Source: Paraescarpia echinospica
Lineage: Eukaryota; Annelida; Polychaeta; Sabellida; Siboglinidae
Assembly: GCA_020002185.1 (NCBI GenBank)
Contig: CM034542.1
Coordinates: 59,876,097 to 59,940,096 of the forward strand
Direction of reading: 5' to 3'
Length of the DNA stretch: 64,000 bases
Of the stretch, positions 1 to 17,649 are shown in pieces (position 1 is the first letter of the stretch; each line of letters opens with the position of its first letter). Below the pieces are notes generated by a model that was not told where the DNA came from, ran no database searches, and saw only the letters and a program-made list of their open reading frames with translations. Position numbers and translations under genes: made by a program.

Positions 1-141
1 TGCATACACTTTTGGTAGTTGCCCCATTGCATACACTTCTTGTAGGTGCCCCATTGCATACACTTCTTGTATGTGCCCCATTACATACACTTCTTGTAGG
101 CACCCAATTGCATACACTTGTAGGCGCCTCATTGCGTACAC
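1..141 (+). repeat. 27-bp minisatellite made of duplicated 3' splice sites of the ACAT exon
   Basis: Five to six head-to-tail copies begin with tgcatacac at 1, 28, 55, 82, 109 and a shortened last copy at 133. Each unit reads roughly cacttcttgtag followed by gtgccccattgcata. The last copy is the real intron-exon junction: ttgtag at 118-123 is the acceptor, and the bases after it encode Ala-Pro-His-Cys-Val-His. The upstream copies therefore repeat the splice acceptor and the first coding bases of the exon. The 27-bp period would keep frame, but the TAG of every downstream acceptor reads as an in-frame stop if an upstream copy is used. The copy near 70 has lost the AG (tgtatg). The array continues off the left edge. 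Confidence 0.9.
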
Positions 142-241
142 CTTCGGAATGGGACCAAGATGGGAGACTTGGGCCTGGTTGACACGTGTGTACACGACGG
201 ACTAACAGATGTCTTCAACAACTACCACATGGGAATCACAG
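124..241 (+). CDS. ACAT2: Acetyl-CoA acetyltransferase, cytosolic (ACAT2-like), internal exon
   Basis: This exon encodes part of a type II thiolase, which condenses two acetyl-CoA to acetoacetyl-CoA, the first step of the mevalonate pathway; the animal ACAT2 type is cytosolic. Visible motifs are [15 protein letters not shown], then [15 protein letters not shown], which match the region after the N-terminal catalytic Cys in ACAT2 proteins. The start is fixed by the acceptor ttgtag (118-123), with TAG an immediate upstream in-frame stop, and the exon opens in phase 0. It ends after aca g with donor gtaatt at 242. The split codon (g + cg) is completed by the next exon at 4145. The catalytic-Cys exon lies upstream of the window. 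No lesion is seen. Confidence 0.93.
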
Positions 242-2184
242 GTAATTACCTACATACTTCAGAATGACAGTACTTTATACTGACATGCTCGTAGGTCAGT
301 GTCAACAATATACTTTCTAATGAGAGCATTGTGTCCAGCAGCTCGCAAATCTGTAAGAGCTTTTCTAGAATAAAAATTCCAATAATCCAAAAACAGTAGG
401 ATGTGGGTGGGTCTTGAATAATAATAATAATAATAATCATATTAATTTTATATATAAAGTCATATCCATTAATGTTTGCAGTGCTGCACATAAAGCTAAT
501 ACATAAAAAATACAAATAAAACACTTTTAAAAGAAAAATACATAACTTAAAATAATACAAATCAGTAGATTTAAGCAAATTCTTGTTTATGTATAAATAT
601 ATAAATAAGTAGATTGTTTACTTAAGATAAAATTAATATAAATATCACTCCACCAAGCTAATTCATCAATAAGAAATATAAACATCAAATAGTTAAAACA
701 AGTAAAGCAGGGTTTACATGGATTAGGAGAAGATCTGTGTAATTACACCAGAAACCAATTGGGGAGGAATAATTTTGTTGAAATTTCATTCCCGGCTGAA
801 TTTTTTACAATATTTGGCTTTCTATTCAGTGGATTGGTAATGTATAAATTGTGCCATTGTCTTTTGGGATACCATTTGGGGGAGTCAATTCTGACCAGTC
901 GGTTTGGGATTATTGGCATTATTTTATATTTATGAATGAATGGTCATATACAATGGAAATCTCTCTTTTCTTCAACAATAACAGATATAATATAGTGGCT
1001 AATTATTAAATTATACATGTAAACAATTGTTGAAAATGGGCAAGAAGAAGTGTAACACTTATAATCACTAGCCCTGTTACACTATTGTACAACACAGTAC
1101 AAATTTACACGTTGAGGCATCACCAAGAATACATAAGACATAATTATCATGTTCAAATCATGGCAGGCCGTTTGTAAAAAAGAAGTTAAAGTACTAATAT
1201 AACCCTAACGCCAGTCATTTTGTCAAAAATATCTACTCATTAAATACATAACTATTCAATAATTATTATTTGTTTTTAAAAAGATCAGTAGAAAATGTAT
1301 AAAGCAGACATGAAGAGATTACATCACACATTAAATGAATAGTACTGTTAGAATAAAAACTTAAAAACCGAGTACATGATTACATTAATGGCCATTACAT
1401 GTACATTGTTTACAACTTCCTGGTTGTTACAAGATGTAGGAGTATTTTTAAATTATTATTATTGTCATCACTAATTTATCATATATCTTGATTGAAATTG
1501 TATTATTGTACGATGTACAATTACCAATCTGACAGCAAAAAAAGTATCTACTTAGAGCACAATTAAATGTGCTAGTTGCAATGCACCAGGGGGGAGTAAA
1601 CAAGTTTACACCACAACTCTCCCTGTTTCCAACTAACCATTAATATGAATACATACAATTTATATATATGTATATGTCTATATATATATATGTATGTATG
1701 TAAATATATAATTATGTATGTATATATATATATGGATGTATGTAAATATATAATTATATATATATATGGCCCGCTATTCAAACATAGTTCAAAGGATACA
1801 CACAACTAATACACCATACAATGTGTAATAAATGTGGGCTAACAATGTGTAAAAATGTTTGCATTAGCATGAGTGACTAATGTTTGAGAATTATTTTCGT
1901 CTAAATACTATTTAATCGATACCATGCAATACGCAACTTTCCGTGTGCATTAAACTGAGAAAGAAACATGCTTTATTCTAATATTAAATATTATGTGCAA
2001 GCCTTAAAATAGATTACATATGTATGCGTGAATGATTTATGTGTAATCCCAGTCAAATTTTGCAGAGACCGTTTCCCTTGTTTTTTTAAGGGAACAAATT
2101 TATCGACAATGCACTCAATTTCACTCTTTAAGATATTCTAGCATTCGGTTGCTGTCTTATTCTTCAGTGTGTTATTCTCTGTGA
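242..2184. other. Intron, AT-rich unique sequence
   Basis: This is the first part of the intron after the 124-241 exon. It is AT-rich with stop codons in all frames and no recognisable coding segment. It holds a short ATA run near 418-436 and a TA/TATG microsatellite at about 1655-1775. I see no regulatory site that I can support. Confidence 0.7.
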
Positions 2185-3570
2185 ATCCTCCCCCAGTACT
2201 AAATATTTCCTCATGTCCTTATATCTTCCTTTGTGGAAATTTCTCCCATATTGCTTTTTACTATTCCTTTCTGATTTTACTTTGATGGTAAAATGTATCT
2301 GGTTGTGATCACTACTCCCCAGTGGCTCACATATCTTGACATTGTCAACTAATTCTTTCTGTGAGGACAAAACTAAGTCTAACACATTCTCTCCCCTGGT
2401 TGGTTCTAGCACATGTTGAGAAAGGAAACTATCTTGTATTAGAACTAAAAAAAACTTATGGTCGTCAATCCCTGTACTCTGTAGAGATTTCCATTGTATA
2501 TGACCATGGTTAAAATCCCCCATAATAATACAGTCCCATTTGCTCACTTCCCTTGTAGCATTTTGTACTTTTTCATTCTCTCCTATGCTTATGTTTGGAG
2601 TTTGATAAACTAACCCAACCTTTAACGTTGAGTTTCCTGTAACTATTGCACCAAACAGCTTCTTTGCAATCTGCTTCTCTTTCTAGTTTTATTTCATCAG
2701 CCTGGATAGATTTTTTAAATATTTAAAACAATTCCACCTCCCCTTCTTCCTATTCTATCTTTCCTAAACGTTACGTAGCCTGTCAGTCCCAATTCGGCAT
2801 CTGATATATCGGTGGTGGCATATAATGTTTAGTTCACTCCTTTTGTTTACTTTGCTCCTTGCATTTAAACAAATGCATTTATATCCAGCTTCAAAACAGT
2901 TTTCCAGGCTGTTCTTTGCTAATTTATGTGTGCTGTCTTTATCTATGCTTCCAGCTTCAGGCTTCTCTGTGAATCCCCCTACGCATCTAGTTTAAATAAA
3001 TGCAACCTCTCCCATTGTCAACAGATCGCGGCAGGTTCTCTGAGAAAACTGCTGCCCCCCTTCCACTTAGATGGAGGCCATTTCTCATGTACATACCTTC
3101 CCTCCCAACAAAATATCCCCATAAATCTATGAATCCCACCCCCTCTTCTTCACACATCTGCTCAACAGTTTCTATACGTTGGCCCCCTTCCTCCCATTAC
3201 TCGCAAAATTCCTGAGAGAATAATCTGTTCAACTCTTGCATTCTCTAACTTCCTCACTAACTGTCTGTACTTCTGTACTATCCCAGTTGTTCCCTCCCTG
3301 TCTGCATTATTTGTCCCTACATGTACTAGTATAGACCCTCCCTTGCTATGCCCCAATACCTTCTCTTTTTAGTCATTTGTTCTATCCTAGCCTGCGGCAA
3401 ACAAACAACAACGTCATCCCCTTCGCTTAGTGTCTTATCTGTCTTTCTCAGAATGGAGTCGCCCATGAACACCCTCTTTTTTCTCAATGCCCCCTCAATC
3501 ACTGCTTCAGAGTAGCTCCTTCTCTGGTTTGCATCTGTCTGGTTGTTGTCTTTTCTCCGTGTCACATTCA
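2185..3570 (-). mobile_element. CR1-type LINE fragment: ORF1 esterase plus start of ORF2 endonuclease
   Basis: Read on the minus strand, 3000-3570 encodes an SGNH-esterase-like ORF1 as in CR1 LINEs: MGDSILRK, then SILVHVGTNN, then YMRNGLHLSGRGAAVF (the usual Asp before GLHLS is Asn here). ORF2 follows at about 2190-2900 with an endonuclease C-terminal half: CLNARS at its start, CIIMGDFNHGHIQW, LEPTRGENVLDLVLSS and GSSDHNQIHF. Several stops and frameshifts break both frames, so it is dead. Homology stops at HKGRYKDMRKYL near 2190. The copy at 50735 begins with that same segment, so the two fragments are complementary pieces of one family. It is inserted antisense in the ACAT intron. Confidence 0.85.
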
Positions 3571-4144
3571 CTTCTGTTCCATTCTTTCATGTCGCATTTT
3601 CTCTTGTCACCTTTCCTCCTGTCATCATCCCTTCTATAGACTTCTGTTCTGTCACATTTACTCTCACTTCCTTTCGTCCTGTCAACTTTCCTCCCATTGC
3701 ATTTTCTTCTCTCCTCTCCCATCCCATTTTCCCTTCTACCTCCTATATATATATATATATATATCGTTAAATTGATTATATAATTATTAATACCAATATT
3801 GTATTGCTGTTGTATAAAGTTGGGAATAAACGTGGTTTGATTTGTTACAGCTGCAAACAGATCATATCTTTTTATGAGATTGATCCTTTTCTGATTGTTT
3901 GCGTTTTTGTAACATACATTTACACGGAGAATTGTAATCATGGCAGTGTAATCAAGGACAATTATGATTAATTTGCCTTCAGTAACAGTGTGATTACTCA
4001 GAAATTGTCGACAACTACAGATGATTACATTTACCAAGTATGAATCCTCCCATCTTTGCTACAAAGCCCTTAAACTGTTAAAAAAAAGAATCAATGTTGA
4101 GTTGTTGTTTTTGATGTCACATGACATGTGTGTGTTTGTGACAG
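3571..4144. other. Low-complexity tract, TA microsatellite and intron end
   Basis: Bases 3571-3740 form a pyrimidine-rich tract with imperfect short repeats of the form cttttctcctgtca, possibly the decayed 5' region of the adjoining CR1 copy. A TA run follows at 3743-3766. The rest, to 4144, is AT-rich and ends in gtgtttgtgacag, the acceptor of the next exon. Nothing coding is recognised. Confidence 0.6.
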
Positions 4145-4288
4145 CGGAGAACATCGCAAAGCAGTGGTCGCTGTCACGCGAAGATCAGGACGACTTCGCC
4201 CTTCAGTCTCAGTTGAAGTGTGAGTCCGCTCAGAAGGCGGGCCATTTCGACAAGGAACTCATCTCTGTCACCATCCCTGACAGGAAAG
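4145..4288 (+). CDS. ACAT2: ACAT2-like acetyl-CoA acetyltransferase, internal exon
   Basis: This exon encodes AENIAKQWSLSREDQDDFAL and continues through SAQKAGHFDKEL to TIPDRKG. It is the conserved thiolase stretch in which substrate-loop residues follow GITAEN and SREDQD. The first Ala codon is split with base 241. The acceptor is gtgacag (4138-4144). The exon closes in phase 1 at g4288, with donor gtaggc immediately after. The last 18 coding bases (4271-4288) are also the first part of unit 1 of the minisatellite that fills the next intron, so exon end and repeat overlap. No lesion is visible. Confidence 0.95.
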
Positions 4289-5640
4289 GTAGGCACACTC
4301 TCTTGTCTCCATCCCTGACAGGAAAGGTAAGCACACACTCTTGTCTCCATTCCTGACAGGAAAGATAAGCACACACTCTTGTCTCCATCCCTGACAGGAA
4401 AGATAAGCACACACTCTTGTCTCCATCCCTGACAGGAAAGGTAAGCACACACTCTTGTCTCCATCCCTGACAGGAAAGGTAAGCACACACACTTGTCTCC
4501 ATCCCTGACAGGAAAGGTAAGCACACACTCTTGTCTCCATCCCTGACAGGAAAGTTAAGCACACACTCTTGTCTCCATCCCTAATGGAAGAGGTAGGCAC
4601 ACTCTCTCTTATCTCCATCCCATACAGGAAAGGTAGGCACACTCTTGTCTCCATCCCAAACAGGAAATGTAGGCGTACTATCTCTTGTCTCCATCCCTAA
4701 CAGGAAAGGTATGCATACTCTCTCTTGTCTCCATCCCTAAGAGGCAAGGTAGGCACACTCTCTCTTGTCTCCATCCCTGACAGGAAAGTTAGGCACACTC
4801 TCTCTTGTCTCCATCTCTGACAGAAAAGGTAGGCACACTCTCTCTATTCTCCATCCCTAGCAGGACAGTTAGGCATACTCTCTCTTGTCTCCATCCCTAA
4901 CAGGAAATGTAGGCATACTCTATATTGTCTCCATCCCTAACAGGAACAGTAGACACACTCTCTTGTCTCCATCCCTAGCAGGAAAGGTAGGCACACTCTT
5001 TTGTCTCCATCCCAAACAGGAAAGGTAGGCTTACTCTCTCTTGTCTCCATCCTAACAGGAAAGGTAGGCACACTTTCTCTTGTCTCCATCCTTAACAGGA
5101 AAGGTAGGCATACTCTCTCGTGTCTCAATCCCTAAAAGGAAAGGTAGGCATACTCTCTCTTGTCTCCATCCCTAACAGGAAAGGTAGGCACACTCTCTCT
5201 TGTCTCCTTTCCTAAGAGAAAAGATAGGCATACTATCTCTTGTCTCCATCCCTAACAGGAAAGGTAGGCATACTCTCTCTTGTCTCCATCCCTAACATGA
5301 ACGGTAGGCATACTCTCTCTTGTCACTATCCCTAACAGAAAAGGTAGGCACACTCTCTTGTCTCCATCCCAAACAGGAAAGGTAGGCACACTCTCTCTTG
5401 TCTCCATCCCTAACATGAAAGGTAGGCACACACTCTCTTGTCTCCAACCCTGACAGGAAAGGTAGGCACACTCTCTCTCGTCTCCATCCCTAACATGAAA
5501 GGTAGGCACGCTCTCTCTTGTCTCTAACCCTGACAGGAAAGGCAGGCATATTCTCTCCTGTCTCCATCCCTGACAGGAAAGGTATGGACACTCTCTCTTG
5601 TCTCCAACCCTGACAGGAAAGGTAAGCTTACTCCTGTCTT
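4271..5640 (+). repeat. 38-40-bp minisatellite of duplicated exon end plus 5' splice site
   Basis: About 35 tandem units follow the pattern ccatccctgacaggaaag, then gtaagcacac, then actctcttgtct. Unit 1 starts inside the exon (4271), where the first part encodes T-I-P-D-R-K; units 2 and 3 start at 4309 and 4347 (period 38). Later units have an extra tct and a period near 40. Almost every unit keeps a good donor (aaag before gtaagc or gtaggc). Each also has a pyrimidine tract ending in a/gacag, which looks like a 3' splice site, 5 nt before the donor. Units are not multiples of three, so splicing to a neighbouring copy would shift frame. The array fades near 5640. Confidence 0.93.
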
Positions 5641-11817
<6,177 letters not shown>

Positions 11818-13856
11818 TGAGTGTGTAGTGTGGTGGCAATGTGAGACAGAGTGAGGCAGTGTGTAGTGTGGTGGCAATGTGAGACAGAGTGAGGCAGTGT
11901 GTAGTGTGGTGGCAATGTGAGACAGAGTGAGGCAGTGTATAGTGTGGTGGCAATGTGAGACTGAGTGAGGCAGTGTGTAGTGTGTTCGCAATGTGAGACA
12001 GAGTGAGGCAGTGTGTATTGTGGTGGCAATGTGAGGCAGTGTGTAGTGTGGTGGCAATGTGAGACAGAGTGAGGCAGTGTGTAGTGTGGTGGCAATGTGA
12101 GACAGAGTGAGGCAGTGTGTGATGTGGTGGCAATGTGAGACAGAGTGAGGCAGTGTATAGTGTGGTGGCAATGTGAGACTGAGTGAGGCAGTGTGTAGTG
12201 TGTTGGCAATGTGAGACAGAGTGAGGCAGTGTGTATTGTGGTGGCAATGTGAGGCAGTGTGTAGTGTGGTGGCAATGTGAGACAGAGTGAGGCAGTGTGT
12301 AGTGTGGTGGCAATGTGAGACAGAGTGAGGCAGTGTGTGATGTGGTGACAATGTGAGACAGAGTGAGGCAGTGTGTAGTGTGGTGGCAATGTGAGACTGA
12401 GTGAGGCAGTGTGTAGTGTGGTGGCAATGTGAGACAGAGTGAGGCAGTGTGTAGTGTGGTGGCAATGTGAGACAGAGTGAGGGAGTGTGTAGTGTGATGG
12501 CAATGTGAGACAGAGTGAGGCAGTGTGTAAAGTGGTGGCAATGTGAGACAGAGTGAGGCAGTGTGTAGTGTGGTGGCAATGTGAGACAGCGTGAGGCAGT
12601 GTGTAGTGTGGTGGCAATGTGAGACAGAGTGAGGCAGTGTGTAGTGTGGTGGCAATGTGAGGCAGTGTGTAGTGTGGTGGCAATGTGAGACAGAGTGAGG
12701 CAGTGTGTAGTGTGGTGGCAATGTGAGATAGAGTGAGGCAGTGTGTAGTATGGTGGCAATGTGAGACAGAGTGAGGCAGTGTGTAGTGTGGTGGCAATGT
12801 GAGACAAAGTGAGGCAGTGTGTAGTGTGGTGGCAATGTGAGACAGAGTGAGGCAGTGTGTAGTATGGTGGCAATGTGAGACAGAGTGAGGCAGTGTGTGA
12901 TGTGGTGGCAATGTGAGGCAGTGTGTAGTGTGGTGGCAATGTGAAATAGAGTGAGGCAGTGTGTAGTGTGGTGGCAATGTGAAATAGAGTGAGGCAGTGT
13001 GTAGTGTGGTGGCAATGTGAGACAGAGTGAGGCAGTGTGTAGTGTAGTGTAGTGTGGTGGCAATGTGAGACAGAGTGAGGCAGTGTGTAATGTGGTGGCA
13101 ATGTTAGACAGTGAGACAGTGTGTAGTATGGTGGCAATGTGAGACAGAGTGAGGCAGTGTGTATTGTGGTGGCAATGTGAGACAGTTTGTAGTGTGGTGG
13201 CAATGTGAGACAGAGTGAGGCAGTGTGTAGTGTGGTGGCAATGTGAGACAGAGTGAGGCAGTGTGTAGTGTGGTGGCAATGTGGGACAAAGTGAGGCAGT
13301 GTGTAGTGTGGTGGCAATGTGAGACAGAGTGAGGCAATGTGTAATGTGGTGGCAATGTGAGACAGAGTGAGGCAGTGTTTAATGTGGTGGCAATGTGACA
13401 TAGAGTGAGGCAGTGTGTAATGTGGTGGCAATGTGAGACAGAGTGAGGCAGTGTGTAGTGTGGTGGCAATATGAGGCAGAGTGAGGCAGTGTGTAATGTG
13501 GTGGCAATGTGAGACAGAGTGAGGCAGTGTGTAGTGTGGTGGCAATGTGAGATAGAGTGAGGCAGTGTGTAGTGTGGTGGCAATGTGAGACAGAGTGAGG
13601 CAGTGTGTAGTGTGGTGGCAATGTGAGACAGAGTGAGGCAGTGTGTAGTGTGGTGGCAATGTGAGACAGTGTGAGGCAGTGTGTAGTGTGGTGGCAATGT
13701 GAGACAGAGTGAGGCAGTGTGTAGTGTGGTGGCAATGTGAGACAGAGTGAGGCAGTGTGTAGTGTGGTGGCAATGTGAGAGAGAGTGAGGCAGTGTGTAG
13801 TGTGGTGGCAATGTGAGACTGAGTGAGGCAGTGTGTAGTGTGGTGGCAATGTGAGA
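11818..13856 (+). repeat. 40-bp minisatellite, about 50 units, truncated by assembly gap
   Basis: The unit reads gtgtgtagtgtggtggcaat, then gtgagacagagtgaggca (40 bp). Some shortened units lack the gagacagagt part (for example near 12027 and 12247). A block of about 240 bp is duplicated near 11880-12060 and 12120-12300. The array starts 174 bp after the exon ending at 11643 and runs into the Ns. The piece gaggcagtgtgta resembles that exon's junction (gacaggcg then gtgcgta), which may be its origin. Long open frames on both strands are repeat artefacts. Confidence 0.93.
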
Positions 13857-14856
13857 NNNNNNNNNNNNNNNNNNNNNNNNNNNNNNNNNNNNNNNNNNNN
13901 NNNNNNNNNNNNNNNNNNNNNNNNNNNNNNNNNNNNNNNNNNNNNNNNNNNNNNNNNNNNNNNNNNNNNNNNNNNNNNNNNNNNNNNNNNNNNNNNNNNN
14001 NNNNNNNNNNNNNNNNNNNNNNNNNNNNNNNNNNNNNNNNNNNNNNNNNNNNNNNNNNNNNNNNNNNNNNNNNNNNNNNNNNNNNNNNNNNNNNNNNNNN
14101 NNNNNNNNNNNNNNNNNNNNNNNNNNNNNNNNNNNNNNNNNNNNNNNNNNNNNNNNNNNNNNNNNNNNNNNNNNNNNNNNNNNNNNNNNNNNNNNNNNNN
14201 NNNNNNNNNNNNNNNNNNNNNNNNNNNNNNNNNNNNNNNNNNNNNNNNNNNNNNNNNNNNNNNNNNNNNNNNNNNNNNNNNNNNNNNNNNNNNNNNNNNN
14301 NNNNNNNNNNNNNNNNNNNNNNNNNNNNNNNNNNNNNNNNNNNNNNNNNNNNNNNNNNNNNNNNNNNNNNNNNNNNNNNNNNNNNNNNNNNNNNNNNNNN
14401 NNNNNNNNNNNNNNNNNNNNNNNNNNNNNNNNNNNNNNNNNNNNNNNNNNNNNNNNNNNNNNNNNNNNNNNNNNNNNNNNNNNNNNNNNNNNNNNNNNNN
14501 NNNNNNNNNNNNNNNNNNNNNNNNNNNNNNNNNNNNNNNNNNNNNNNNNNNNNNNNNNNNNNNNNNNNNNNNNNNNNNNNNNNNNNNNNNNNNNNNNNNN
14601 NNNNNNNNNNNNNNNNNNNNNNNNNNNNNNNNNNNNNNNNNNNNNNNNNNNNNNNNNNNNNNNNNNNNNNNNNNNNNNNNNNNNNNNNNNNNNNNNNNNN
14701 NNNNNNNNNNNNNNNNNNNNNNNNNNNNNNNNNNNNNNNNNNNNNNNNNNNNNNNNNNNNNNNNNNNNNNNNNNNNNNNNNNNNNNNNNNNNNNNNNNNN
14801 NNNNNNNNNNNNNNNNNNNNNNNNNNNNNNNNNNNNNNNNNNNNNNNNNNNNNNNN
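13857..14856. other. Assembly gap of exactly 1000 N
   Basis: The run is exactly 1000 Ns, so its length is probably a scaffolding placeholder and not a measurement. It is bordered by two unrelated minisatellites (40-bp left, 42-bp right), which explains the assembly failure. The missing ACAT2 exon most likely lies inside it. Confidence 0.98.
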
Positions 14857-15800
14857 GTATGGTCCATCCTCATGTTCTAGGCTGGGATGGAAATGGCTGT
14901 ATGGTCCATCCTCATGTTCTTGGCTGGGATGAAAGTGGCTGTACGATCCATCCTCATGTTCTTGGCTGGGATGGAAGTGGCTGTATGGTCCATCCTCATG
15001 TTCTTGGCTGGGATGGAAGTGGCTGTATGGTCCATCCTCATGTTCTAGTCTGGGATGGAAGTGGCTGTACGGTCCATCCTCATGTTCTTGGCTGGGATGG
15101 AAGTGGCTGTATGGTCCATCGTCATGTTCTTGGCTGGGATGGAAGTGGCTGTAAGGTCCATCCTCATGTTCTAGGCTGGGATAGAAGTGGCTGTACGGTC
15201 CATCCTCATGTTCTTGGCTGGGATGGAAGTGGCTGTACGGTCCATCCTCATGTTCTTGGCTGGGATGGAAGTGGCTGTATGGTCCATCCTCATGTTCTAG
15301 GCTGGGATAGAAGTAGCTGTATGGTCCATCCTCATGTTCTTGGCCGGGATGGAAGTGGCTGTATGGTCCATCCTCATGTTCTTGGCTGGGATGGAAGTGG
15401 CTGTATGGTCCATCCTCATGTTCTTGGCTGGGATGGAAGTGGCTGTATGGTCCATCCTCATGTTCTTGGCTGGGATGGAAGTGGCTGTATGGTCCATCCT
15501 CATGTTCTTGGCTGGGATGGAAGTGGCTGTATGGTCCATCCTCATGTTCTAGGCTGGGATGGAAGTGGCTGTATGGTCCATCCTCATGTTCTTGGTTGGG
15601 ATGGAAGTGGCTGTACGGTCCATCCTCATGTTCTTGGCTGGGATAGAAGTGGCTGTACGGTCCATCCTCATGTTCTTGGCTGGGATAGAAGTGGCTGTAT
15701 GGTCCATCCTCATGTTCTTGGCTGGGATGGAAGTGGCTGTATGGTCCATCCTCATGTTCTTGGCTGGGATGGAAGTGGCTGTATGGTCCATCCTCACGTT
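14857..15800 (+). repeat. 42-bp minisatellite, about 22 units
   Basis: The unit reads gtatggtccatcctcatgtt, then cttggctgggatggaagtggct (42 bp = 14 codons), so frames stay open on both strands. Variants include tacgg for tatgg, ggatag for ggatgg and ttctagg for ttcttgg. The ctag form gives an acceptor-like catgttctag. The array begins at the gap edge and ends with ctcacgttcttg. I see no protein resemblance in any frame and treat the open frames as artefacts. Confidence 0.93.
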
Positions 15801-16701
<901 letters not shown>

Positions 16702-17649
16702 ACACTTCCCAGATACCTTCCAAGTTGGTCGTAGGAAACATCAGGAGCACCCCTCCATACTTGGGGGGTCTTGTCAAGTAATTGTTGGTGGTACCACCTA
16801 CCGAATTACTCCAAGTATTGTGAACATTTGTATTTGATGCGATTTTCATGTTTTTGGCTTTACTAATCTAGGCTACATCCATAACTCATTCAATCACATC
16901 ATACAATTGTGCCAAAACAATGAAAGTAACAAAAAACTTCAAATCAAATACAACAAAAGCAGATCTTTTTTTGAAAGCAGAAGAAAAAGTGGGAGACCTG
17001 CAAGATCTCTCAATCAGACACAACATTTATTATAATCATGCAGCATCTTAGCTAGATAATAATTATATAATATATTTTTGAAGATTTTAGTTATAAGGAG
17101 CATGTCCATGTCAGTTATATTTTGAAGAGAAGTGTCATAATATCAATTTTTTTATAAATTCGAAATTTAATCTTGACAGGAAGTGTTCATGTCTGTTTTA
17201 TTTGTGCAATTTCTTCTTCGTTCCCAGTATCATGTTTGTTATCAACTACAGCCTTTGTTGATGGACTGAATCTCCTGCTAGAGCTGTTTTGTGAGACTAC
17301 AGAAGGAATGATGATGTGGTCGGACAACGTTGTTTAATACAACAGTAACGGCTGCTCTCTGTATGGTTGAGTTGTGTGGTGCTTAGTTTGGTTGGTGATT
17401 CTTTTCATACCTCAGAATAATGTACACACGTGAGGCGTTATATGTCATTGCATTCCAAAGAATCGGGTGTAATTTGCTATATTAAAATATTTGTGAAATG
17501 TTCCTTTGTCATTGTATCTACTTAACATGTGTCACGTGACACAAGGCAACAAAATTTATAAAAATTATCGACAATTTTGTTTGTCGTAATGTATACGCTG
17601 TTGATATATGAATTATATCAGTCTAAGGAGTAAGTATCACACACCCAAT
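16702..17649 (+). other. ACAT2-like 3' UTR and downstream flank
   Basis: After the TGA the sequence is AT-rich and non-coding. It has no AATAAA, but ATTAAA occurs at 17481-17486, followed by the GU-rich stretch ttgtgaaatgttcctttgtc, which is a plausible 3' end. That gives a 3' UTR of about 800 nt. The flank then runs into the 17650 array. Confidence 0.5.
17481..17486 (+). promoter_or_regulatory. Candidate polyadenylation signal ATTAAA
   Basis: This ATTAAA variant lies 780 nt after the ACAT2-like stop, with a T/G-rich element 10-30 nt downstream. No canonical AATAAA is present between the stop codon and the downstream minisatellite. Inferred from sequence only. Confidence 0.35.
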
